A stretch of 64,000 nucleotides of DNA from Verrucosispora sioxanthis (GTDB lineage: Bacteria > Actinomycetota > Actinomycetes > Mycobacteriales > Micromonosporaceae): positions 1 through 64,000 of the forward strand of contig NZ_SAIY01000006.1 of the NCBI RefSeq assembly GCF_010560025.1, read 5' to 3'. Positions within the stretch are counted from its first letter, which is position 1. Every line of letters starts with the position of its first letter. Both the position numbers and the translations under genes were made by a program. Below the pieces are notes generated by a model. That model had not been told where the DNA came from. It did not search any database and saw only the letters and a list, made by a program, of their open reading frames with translations. Below, piece after piece: positions 57,463-64,000 of this stretch.

Positions 57463-57812
57463 CGCAGATCTGTGGCGGGGTGGGCGGTCACCGCGGCCGG
57501 CAACCCGAGGACGCCCCGGGCCGCCCGTCCCGCGCCTGAGCAGCCGAGATGAATTCAGACCACGAGCCGCTCATCAGACGTCAGGTCCGGCGGCAGGTCC
57601 CCGCCGTCGTCGGCGTCTCGGGCGCACCGCGCGCCGCGCGCCTACTGGCCGGACAACAGCCGCGCGATTCGGTCCAAGCCGCGACCGTGGTGGGCGCGGA
57701 GGCAGCAACTTCCCCGATACTGCTGAGTCGTTAGCGGCGGAGGCAGCAGTATCCCCGAAGTTGCAGGCTAGACCAAGGCGGAATGGAGCCGGGCGGGCGC
57801 AGCGGGGTGGGG
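57463..57812. other. Intergenic region with a small interspersed-repeat-like element
   Basis: About 350 bases between the LPXTG gene and the glpQ terminator. Apart from the repeat at 57696-57764 I see no gene; a 61-codon reading at 57549-57734 lacks a ribosome binding site, crosses the repeat and is not supported. Confidence 0.5.
57696..57764. repeat. Composite direct and inverted repeat
   Basis: GCGGAGGCAGCA occurs directly repeated at 57696-57707 and 57737-57748. In addition 57705-57725 and 57744-57764 form an inverted pair: GATACTGCTG with CAGCAGTATC and GCAACTTC with GAAGTTGC, separated in each arm by CCC that does not pair. The combination looks designed by repeat expansion rather than chance. 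Confidence 0.7.
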
Positions 57813-57846
57813 AGTGGCCCGCCGTCCTCGCGGACGGCGGGCCACT
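57813..57846 (-). terminator. Perfect hairpin after glpQ
   Basis: A perfect 15-bp stem (57813-57827 with 57832-57846; AGTGGCCCGCCGTCC on the left) with tetraloop TCGC lies 17 bases beyond the glpQ stop. Confidence 0.8.
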
Positions 57847-57862
57847 GGCGTGACGGTCGGGG

Positions 57863-58984
57863 TCAGGGGCGGGGCAGCCCCACCCGCGCGGCCACCGCCG
57901 TGTCGGGGTGATCGGTGAACACGCCGTCGAGGCCGAGGCGGTAGAACAGCTCGTACTCGGACTGGATGTCGCCCCGGGCGTTCGGGTCGGTGCCGATCCG
58001 GAAGTCGGCCGGGAGGAACTGGTTCTCCGCCCGGAAGGTCCAGGCGTGCACGATCAGCTTCTCCCGGTGTGCGTCCCTGACCAGGGTGGTCGGGGCGAGC
58101 AGGCCACCGGCGGAGTTCCGCGGCACGATCAGGTCCTTGTGCACGCCGACGCCGTCCGCGTAGCGGGAGATCCAGCGCAGGCCGGCGGGGGTCGCCAGGT
58201 CACGGTACGTGCGGGTGTCCCCGGCCAGGGTGAAGTCGTAGGGCTGGCCGGCGGCGTTGAGCAGCTGGGCCAGCTTGACGTCGATCATGCGGTCCAGCCG
58301 CCGCAGGTTGGCCGTCTCGAAGGATTGGATGATCACCGGAGCGTTCCGCTTGGTCATCTTGTTCCGGCGCAACACCTCGACGAGCGGCTCTTCCAGCGGC
58401 AGGCCGATCGAGGCGAAGTACGTCGGGTGCTTGGTCTCCGGGTAGACACCGATCACCCGCCCGCGCGCCCTGCTCTCGACCCGGGCCAGGTCGATCACCT
58501 CCTGGAAGGTGGGCACCTGGAACTGCCCGTCGAACGCGGTGTTCGTCACCCGTACCTGGGGCAGCCGCTCCTTGGCCCGCAACGTCCGCAGTTCGGCGAG
58601 GGTGAAGTCCTCGGTGAACCAGCCGGTCACCGACGCTCCGTCGATGGTCTTCGTGGTCCGGCGGTCGGCGAACTCCGGCCGCGCCGCCACGTCGGTGGTG
58701 CCGCCGATCTCGTTCTCGTGCCGCGCGACAAGCACACCGTCGGCCGTCGCGACGAGATCCGGTTCGATGTAGTCGGCACCCATCCGGATCGCCAGTCGGT
58801 ACGCCTCCAGGGTGTGCTCCGGGCGGTAGCCGCTGGCGCCCCGGTGACCGATGACGATGGGCTGGTCACCGACGCGGGCCGGGTCCGGGCCGGCGGCCGG
58901 CTTCGCCGTGGCGACCATGGGCGTGGCCACGGCGGCGGCGAGCAGGGCCACCGACACACCGAGGGCGGAAAGGGTACGTCGCAA
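57863..58984 (-). CDS. glpQ: Secreted glycerophosphodiester phosphodiesterase
   Basis: Hydrolyses glycerophosphodiesters to glycerol-3-phosphate outside the membrane. The 373-residue protein has a signal peptide (LSALGVSVALLAAAVATPMVATA) and a GDPD TIM barrel: IVIGHRGASGYRPEHTLEAY with the catalytic His and Arg, GADYIEPDLVATADGVLVARHE (metal Glu/Asp and second His), IGVYPETKHPTYF, and a C-terminal LGLDGVFTDHPDTAV. TTG 58984 is chosen as start because AAGGAG lies just upstream and the signal peptide begins there; an upstream reading to 59104 lacks such a site. Confidence 0.92.
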   Translation of the reverse strand: MRRTLSALGVSVALLAAAVATPMVATAKPAAGPDPARVGDQPIVIGHRGASGYRPEHTLEAYRLAIRMGADYIEPDLVATADGVLVARHENEIGGTTDVAARPEFADRRTTKTIDGASVTGWFTEDFTLAELRTLRAKERLPQVRVTNTAFDGQFQVPTFQEVIDLARVESRARGRVIGVYPETKHPTYFASIGLPLEEPLVEVLRRNKMTKRNAPVIIQSFETANLRRLDRMIDVKLAQLLNAAGQPYDFTLAGDTRTYRDLATPAGLRWISRYADGVGVHKDLIVPRNSAGGLLAPTTLVRDAHREKLIVHAWTFRAENQFLPADFRIGTDPNARGDIQSEYELFYRLGLDGVFTDHPDTAVAARVGLPRP

Positions 58985-59177
58985 CGCGGTCTCCTTGACT
59001 TGTCGGGGGACCGCCTCAGCAGACCTGCCCGGGCTGACCGGCAGTTGGTCCGCGCCTGACCATCCGGTGAATCCTCCGCCGTTGCGTCCCTTGAAGCAGA
59101 GCAAGGCGAGGCCGGCGACACGGGGTCGGGATGCCGGTTCCGGCCCGGAACGTCGGGCGGAATCAGAAGATTGTCTG

Positions 59178-60512
59178 GTGCGTCGGTTTTTTCGTCACCC
59201 GGTGCGGCTCGTGCCGCTGGTCTTCCTGGTGGCGATCCTGATCGGCACCGGCCTGCTGATGCTGCGCCCGATGACCATCGAGTACCAGCACGCACCCTTC
59301 ATGACCGCGCTGTTCACCGCCACGTCGGCCATCTCGGTCACCGGCCTGACCATCACCGACACCCCGAACTACTGGTCCGGCTCCGGGCTGGTGCTGATCA
59401 CCGTGCTCACCCAGCTGGGCGGGCTCGGCATCCTGACCGGTGCCGCCCTGGTGATCCTCACCGTGTCCCGGCGGCTGGGCCTGCACAACCGGCTGCTGTT
59501 GCAGGCCGAGACCGCGGAGTACGGGCTCGGCGACGTGCGCCGGCTGCTGCTGCGCATCGCCGCCACGGTATTCGCCTGCGAGCTGGCGATGACCGTCATC
59601 GTCACCGGGCGGCTCTGGCTGGCCTACGACCAACCGTTCTGGGATGCCCTCTGGTCCGCCGGGTTCCACTCCATCCAGGCGTTCAACAACTGCGGATTCT
59701 CGCTCTACCGCGACGGTCTGCTGGCCTTCTCCCGCGACCCGTGGGTGAGCCTGCCGCTGGCCCTCGGCGCGATCATCGGCGGTCTCGGGTTCCCGGCCAT
59801 GTTCGAGGCCGTCCGGGAGTGGCGGCAGCCGGCCCGCTGGGCGGTCGCCACCAAGCTGACCATCTGGGGCAGCGCGGCGCTTGTCGCCTTCGGTGCGGTC
59901 GCGTTCCTGGCCGCCGAGTGGGCCAATCCGTGGACCGTCGGCCAGTACGACGTACCCGGCAAGGTGGTCGCCGCGTTCGCGCAGATCGCCCTGGCCCGCA
60001 CGGGTGGTTTCGAGGTGGTGCCGACCGAGGTGCTGCGGGAGGAGAGCTACACCCTGCTGACCGGGCTGATGTTCATCGGCGGCGGCAGCGCCAGCACGGC
60101 CGGTGGAATCAAGGTCTCCACCTTCTTCCTGCTCGCCTTCGTCATCTGGGCGGAGGTCCGCGGCGAGCCGGACGTCACGGTCGGCCACCGCCGGATCGCC
60201 ACCGCCAGCCAGCGGCAGGCCCTCACCGTCGCGCTGCTCAGTGTCGCGATCGTGGCCGCCGGAACCGCCGCGCTGATCGCGATGACCGACAAGCTCCCGT
60301 TCTACGCCGCACTGTTCGAGGTCACGTCGGCGTTCAGCACCACCGGACTCTCGGTGGGCGTCCTGTCGTCCCTGTCCGACGGCGGCCAGTTGCTGCTGAC
60401 CGTGCTCATGTACGTCGGCCGGGTCGGGCCGCTCACCTTCGGCTCGGCGATCGCGCTGAACACCCGACGCCGGCTCTACCGCTACCCAGAGGAGCAACCA
60501 ATTGTCGGATAG
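59178..60512 (+). CDS. Potassium transporter membrane subunit, TrkH/KtrB family
   Basis: A 444-residue K+ channel-like subunit with four pore repeats: TSAISVTGLTITDTPNYW (filter VTGL), FHSIQAFNNCGFSLY (NCGF), IALARTGGFEVVP (RTGG) and FEVTSAFSTTGLSVG (TTGL). GGGSASTAGGIKVSTF is the intramembrane loop of KtrB-like proteins. GTG 59178 is the start (VRRFFRHP). Its stop lies 11 bases inside the following regulatory gene, so the two are coupled. Divergent from glpQ. Confidence 0.93.
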   Translation: MRRFFRHPVRLVPLVFLVAILIGTGLLMLRPMTIEYQHAPFMTALFTATSAISVTGLTITDTPNYWSGSGLVLITVLTQLGGLGILTGAALVILTVSRRLGLHNRLLLQAETAEYGLGDVRRLLLRIAATVFACELAMTVIVTGRLWLAYDQPFWDALWSAGFHSIQAFNNCGFSLYRDGLLAFSRDPWVSLPLALGAIIGGLGFPAMFEAVREWRQPARWAVATKLTIWGSAALVAFGAVAFLAAEWANPWTVGQYDVPGKVVAAFAQIALARTGGFEVVPTEVLREESYTLLTGLMFIGGGSASTAGGIKVSTFFLLAFVIWAEVRGEPDVTVGHRRIATASQRQALTVALLSVAIVAAGTAALIAMTDKLPFYAALFEVTSAFSTTGLSVGVLSSLSDGGQLLLTVLMYVGRVGPLTFGSAIALNTRRRLYRYPEEQPIVG

Positions 60513-61173
60513 AAGTACGGACACGGGCGGCATCGCCGTGATCGGCCTCGGCCGATTCGGCAGCCATCTGGCCGAGTCGCTCGCCGCCCTCGGCCGCGAG
60601 GTGCTGGCCATCGACCGGGACGCCCAGCAGGTGCAGAAATGGTCGTCGATGATCGATCAGGTGACGCAGGCCGACGCCACCGACGAGGAGGTCCTACGCC
60701 AACTCGGCCTGAGCGACGTGCAACGGGTGGTGGTGGCCATCGGCGCCTCCGTCGAGGCCAGCGTGCTCACCGTGCTCGCCCTGGTGGAGCTGGGCATACC
60801 GCAGATCTGGGCCCGGGCGACCTCGGGGCAGCACGCGAAGATCCTCTCATCGGTCGGGGCGCACCGCGTGCTCTTCCCCGAGGCGGAGACCGGCGAGCGG
60901 CTCGCTCATCTGATCATCAGCCGGACGCTCGACTTCGTGGAGTTCGACGAGGCCTTCGCGGTGGCGCGGGTCCGCGTTCCGCGGTCGCTCGCGGGTCGCC
61001 CGACCAGCGAGATCCAACTACTGAAACGCTACGGCGTACGGGTGGTCGGCATCAAGCGGTCCGGCGAGCAGCGGTACCGGTACGTGTCGGATGAGATGCA
61101 GCTCGCCGATGACACGATTCTCATCGTCGAGGGGACCATCGAACAGATCCAGCGTTTCGCCACGCTGTCCTGA
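60502..61173 (+). CDS. Potassium channel regulatory subunit, TrkA/KtrA family
   Basis: A 223-residue cytosolic gating subunit with an RCK-N Rossmann domain (IAVIGLGRFGSHLAESLAAL, nucleotide loop; LAIDRDAQQVQ) and a C-terminal RCK-C domain (ARVRVPRSLAGRPTSEIQLL; DDTILIVEGTIEQIQRF). The TTG start at 60502 is preceded by AGAGGAG and overlaps the transporter gene by 11 bases. ADP/ATP or NAD control is typical for the family. Confidence 0.94.
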   Translation: MSDRSTDTGGIAVIGLGRFGSHLAESLAALGREVLAIDRDAQQVQKWSSMIDQVTQADATDEEVLRQLGLSDVQRVVVAIGASVEASVLTVLALVELGIPQIWARATSGQHAKILSSVGAHRVLFPEAETGERLAHLIISRTLDFVEFDEAFAVARVRVPRSLAGRPTSEIQLLKRYGVRVVGIKRSGEQRYRYVSDEMQLADDTILIVEGTIEQIQRFATLS

Positions 61174-61182
61174 CCGGTCAGC

Positions 61183-62841
61183 TCACCGGCCGGGGCCCTT
61201 GCCGGGCTTACCCGGCTGCGGCTTACCCCCGCCCTTGCCCTTTGCCTTGCCGTCGTCCGGCTTGGCCTTCTCGGCCTTGGGCTTCTTCTTCGCCTCGGGT
61301 TTGGTGTCGCCGGAGCCGGCCTTGCCGGCTGACGCCTTCACCGTCTTGGCCGGAGCCGACCGGGTGGGTGCCGGCTTGGTGGTGGGCGCGGTGCCCGCCA
61401 CTCCGGAGACCTGGACCCCGCAGATTGCCGTGCCGACCCGGAACTCCACCGGCAGCGGATTCGTCCCGGTGTACCGCCCGGTCAGGTTCAGCTTCTCGGT
61501 GGCACCCGGTGCCAGGGCGGGCCGTTGCGGGACCGCTTGCACCGCCACCGACCGGCCCTGCTGCCGGACCGGCGCCGGGGTCGCGGTGGTCACCTGCTGC
61601 TCGCCGGGGAACGCGAAGCTCATGGTCCAGTCGCGCAGCTCACGGTCTCCCGTGTTGGTCAGGCTCAGCTCCGCGGTGAAGTCCTTGCCGGAATCCTTGC
61701 GCAGCGCGTACGTGACCTGGCAGGGGACCTCCTGTTCGCCGCCGATGCGCGCCTGCGTCGGTTGATCCATGCCGCCGCTGGCGGGGCTGTGCGACGTGAC
61801 GCCCCAGACCGCCGCCGTGACGGCCATCAGCCCCGCGGCGGCCGTCACCGCCTCGATCCGGCGCCGCCGGCTCAGCCGACGCCGGGTGCGCGGGCCGGCC
61901 AGCGGCAGCGCGTCGGTCGCCGCGGACCAGGGCAGGATCGTGGTACCGGCGTCGGCCAGCGACGACGGGTCGGCAGCGCCGGCACCCACCGGCACCGTCG
62001 GCACCTTGCCGGCCGCCTCGGCGAGCACCCGGGCCAGCTCGGCGGTGGCCGGCCGGTCCGCCGGTCGCTTCGCCAGGCAACGGTGGACGAGGGCGGCGAC
62101 GCTGGCGGGCAGGTTTGGCACGTCGGGCATCGGCTCCGGCTCGCGGTACATGTGGGCGCGCAGCATCTGGGTGGTGGTGTCGGCCTGCCAGGGCAGCCGA
62201 CCGGTGAGCATCCGGTACAGCAGCAGCCCGAGCGCGTACACGTCGGTGGCCGGGCTGACCTGGCCGTTGTCGAGCCGTTCCGGAGCGAGGTACGCCGGGG
62301 TGCCGAGCAGAGTGCCGTCGGGCCCCTTCTCGCTCTCACCGACGAGTGCGGAGATGCCGAAGTCGACCACCTTCACACCGGTGGCGGTGAGCATCACGTT
62401 GCCGGGGGTGACGTCGCGGTGCACCACGCCTCGGGCGTGCGCGGTGGCCAGTGCGGAGGCGACCTCGGCCGCCACCGTCACCGCCTCCCGCCACGGCAGG
62501 CGTCCGTCGCGGGCCAACCGTGCGGTGAGCGGGCCGCCGTCGATCAACTCCATCACCACGTACGGCACGGTCAACCCGACCTGTACCGACTCGCCGTAGT
62601 CGTACACGTTGGTGATGTTGGGGTGGCAGAGCCGGGCGGCGGCCTGGGCCTCGATCCGGATGCGGTGCCGGAACGCCCGGTCGCTGGCCAGCCGGGACGC
62701 GAGCACCTTGACCGCCACCTGCCGACCGAGCACCTCGTCGTAGCCGCGCCAGACCACCGACATGCCGCCCGCGCCGAGCTGCTCGATGAGCCGGTACCGC
62801 TCACCGAGCAGTTGCGCTCCCCTGCTCACCGCATCACCCAT
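61183..62841 (-). CDS. Receptor Ser/Thr protein kinase with CBM2-like ectodomain
   Basis: A 552-residue membrane kinase. The N-terminal kinase domain (~residues 15-275) has LGAGGMSVVWRGYD, VAVKVL (Lys), HRDVTPGNVML, VVDFGIS (DFG) and GTPAYLAPER; the usual catalytic-loop Lys is Thr here. A Pro/Ala linker and RRRRIEAVTAAAGLMAVTA (one membrane helix) follow. The outside part begins CQVTYALRKDSGKDFTAEL and continues LTNTGDREL, DWTMSFAFPGEQQV, APGATEKLNLTG, Y-x-GTNPLPVEFRV and a final Cys: a CBM2 (cellulose-binding) fold without the planar binding Trp residues. A Lys/Gly/Pro-rich tail ends the protein. Confidence 0.9.
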   Translation of the reverse strand: MGDAVSRGAQLLGERYRLIEQLGAGGMSVVWRGYDEVLGRQVAVKVLASRLASDRAFRHRIRIEAQAAARLCHPNITNVYDYGESVQVGLTVPYVVMELIDGGPLTARLARDGRLPWREAVTVAAEVASALATAHARGVVHRDVTPGNVMLTATGVKVVDFGISALVGESEKGPDGTLLGTPAYLAPERLDNGQVSPATDVYALGLLLYRMLTGRLPWQADTTTQMLRAHMYREPEPMPDVPNLPASVAALVHRCLAKRPADRPATAELARVLAEAAGKVPTVPVGAGAADPSSLADAGTTILPWSAATDALPLAGPRTRRRLSRRRRIEAVTAAAGLMAVTAAVWGVTSHSPASGGMDQPTQARIGGEQEVPCQVTYALRKDSGKDFTAELSLTNTGDRELRDWTMSFAFPGEQQVTTATPAPVRQQGRSVAVQAVPQRPALAPGATEKLNLTGRYTGTNPLPVEFRVGTAICGVQVSGVAGTAPTTKPAPTRSAPAKTVKASAGKAGSGDTKPEAKKKPKAEKAKPDDGKAKGKGGGKPQPGKPGKGPGR

Positions 62842-62912
62842 GGTCGGCGTTGTTGCCCGACGTGAGGCCGCCTACACCTTTCTGGTCTGATTCGGTCACG
62901 GATGTCACCCGA

Positions 62913-64000
62913 TCAGGCGGTGGCGAGCAGTTGGTCCACCGGAGCGTAGTCGTCGGTGAGCACCAGCGCGTCCCCGACGAAGTCCGTCAGGTCACCGCCG
63001 CTGAGCAGGCTCGCCGGCTCGTTGGCGCCGTCGAGGCGGGCCCGGACCGCGGCCAGCGGCAGCGGTGTGTCGGAGGCGACGATCAGGAAGTTGGCACCCC
63101 GCTCACCGGCCAGCGCCTCGGGCGGCGCGATCAGGGCGACGTGCGCGAACTCGGCGGCGACGGTCGCCACCTCGCTGCGGATGAACCGCAGCGGCGGGTA
63201 GTCGATGACGTTCTGCACGTAGACGCCACCCGGGCGGGTCACCCGGCGGATCTCGGCGGCCATCTCCCGGGTGGCCAGGTGCCAGGGCACCACCAGGTGT
63301 CCGAAGGCGTCGCCCACCACGAAGTCGCGGCTGTCGGTCGCCTCGTCGGCCACCAGCATCCGGGCGTCGCCCACCACCGCCCGCAGGTCTGGTCCCTGGC
63401 GTACGCCGAGCCGCTGCTCCCCCAGCTCGACGAGCCCACCGTCGATCTCGAACACCAGGTTGTCGGTGCCGGGCCGGGTGGCGGTCAGGTACCGCGGCAC
63501 GGTGAACCCGCCGCCGCCCAGGTGCAGCGCGTCGAGCCGCTGGCCCGACGGGGCGAGCACGTCGGCCACCGCCCCGATCCAGCGGGTGTACGCGTACTCC
63601 AGGTGGGTCGGATCGGCGAGGTCCACGTACGAGTGCTGGGCCGAGTTGAGCAGCAGCGTCCGCCCGCTGGACCGGCCCGGGTCGGCCTGGACGCGGGCGC
63701 AGTGGTACGCCGTCTCGACGTCGCAGGGATTCGGGGCGACCATGGTCAGCCCGGCCCCGGCCAGGCCGAGCACCGCCAGGGCGGCCTTTACCCGGGCCGG
63801 TCCGGGCAGGACGGCGCGGTCCTGTCGGTGCAGGTACACCCCGAGCGCGATGCCGGTGATGCCGAGGGACGCGGCCAGCCCGAACAGGATCACCGTGCTG
63901 GGCAGGGCGGCCACCAGCACGAAGCCGGTGACCAGCGTGGCCGTGACGGCACCGAGCGTGCCGATGCCGGAGAGCCGGCCGACGACCTGACCGGTGCGGC
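62913..64000 (-). CDS. Spermidine synthase-like protein with membrane domain (5' end outside window)
   Basis: The visible 362 residues continue off the right edge. They comprise the end of a membrane domain (VTATLVTGFVLVAALPSTVILFGLAAS), one further helix pair and a soluble class I methyltransferase-like spermidine synthase domain: LHLGGGGFTVPRYL (nucleotide loop), VFEIDGGLVELGEQ, VVGDARML and DDYAPVDQLL. This is the fused membrane/spermidine-synthase arrangement common in actinobacteria; the actual substrate of such fusions is not settled. A start at 63920 would be internal; the frame remains open to base 64000. Confidence 0.85.
   Translation of the reverse strand, partial: RTGQVVGRLSGIGTLGAVTATLVTGFVLVAALPSTVILFGLAASLGITGIALGVYLHRQDRAVLPGPARVKAALAVLGLAGAGLTMVAPNPCDVETAYHCARVQADPGRSSGRTLLLNSAQHSYVDLADPTHLEYAYTRWIGAVADVLAPSGQRLDALHLGGGGFTVPRYLTATRPGTDNLVFEIDGGLVELGEQRLGVRQGPDLRAVVGDARMLVADEATDSRDFVVGDAFGHLVVPWHLATREMAAEIRRVTRPGGVYVQNVIDYPPLRFIRSEVATVAAEFAHVALIAPPEALAGERGANFLIVASDTPLPLAAVRARLDGANEPASLLSGGDLTDFVGDALVLTDDYAPVDQLLATA

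Noticed and set aside
57549-57734. A 61-codon ORF between the LPXTG gene and glpQ
   Set aside because: No ribosome binding site, runs through the composite repeat, composition not protein-like.

Overview
The window is very GC-rich actinobacterial chromosome, most like Micromonosporaceae (Micromonospora or a near relative). The grounds are codon bias, frequent GTG starts, the order rpmG-hadA-hadB-tRNA-Trp-secE-nusG-rplK-rplA, an moeZ/DUF3152/TetR/DUF3107/ferritin-like/DEAD-helicase neighbourhood that recalls Mycobacterium tuberculosis Rv3203-Rv3211, and intergenic GTTGATCA-type palindromes. The genus is inferred from memory of the families, not from a search. No prophage, insertion sequence, CRISPR array or biosynthetic cluster is visible; this is mostly core chromosome.

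Layout: 1-5.9 kb holds an ABC exporter fragment, the rplK-rplA/nusG/secE translation-transcription block, a HadA/HadB-type dehydratase pair, L33 and tRNAs Trp, Met and Thr. 6-13.1 kb has a membrane GGDEF-EAL c-di-GMP protein, tRNA-Tyr, YajQ, a GNAT enzyme, an MFS exporter and HtpX. 13.2-26.9 kb is a dispersed complex I locus (nuoN, M, L, K, J, I; then nuoH, C; then nuoB, all on the minus strand). It is interrupted by plus-strand Uma2, xi-class GST-like and glucose-dehydrogenase-like genes and a minus-strand DUF2252 gene. nuoA, D, E, F and G are not in the window. 27-33.6 kb has a PLP lyase/transporter pair, an alkyltransferase-like protein, proB, proA and a cyclase-like protein. 33.7-50 kb holds moeZ, two DUF3152 metalloprotease-like genes, an alpha/beta hydrolase, a long disordered protein, TetR, DUF3107, ferritin-like, a DEAD helicase, a methyltransferase and a RecQ-phosphoribosyltransferase fusion. 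50-64 kb has a lipoprotein, an SDR, a five-gene liv-type ABC operon, an LPXTG surface protein, GlpQ, a TrkH-TrkA potassium system, a receptor Ser/Thr kinase and a spermidine-synthase-like membrane protein.

Two things stand out. First, the nuoL-nuoM and nuoM-nuoN junctions carry about 80-bp units (one, and two in tandem). Each creates an 84-bp, 27-codon mini-ORF whose start and stop both overlap its neighbours by ATGA or GTGA, so translational coupling along the operon is preserved. Second, about ten otherwise conserved genes are broken by single-base frameshifts, several of them at short G or C runs. This looks more like sequencing or assembly error than decay, and frameshifted genes are annotated here across the full conserved span.

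Other points of interest are a kinase with a CBM2-like ectodomain, a RecQ helicase ending in a phosphoribosyltransferase domain, an alkyltransferase-like protein with Trp in place of the reactive Cys, a GTGA-N6-TCAC (CRP-like) site, and GTTGATCA palindromes acting as probable terminators.
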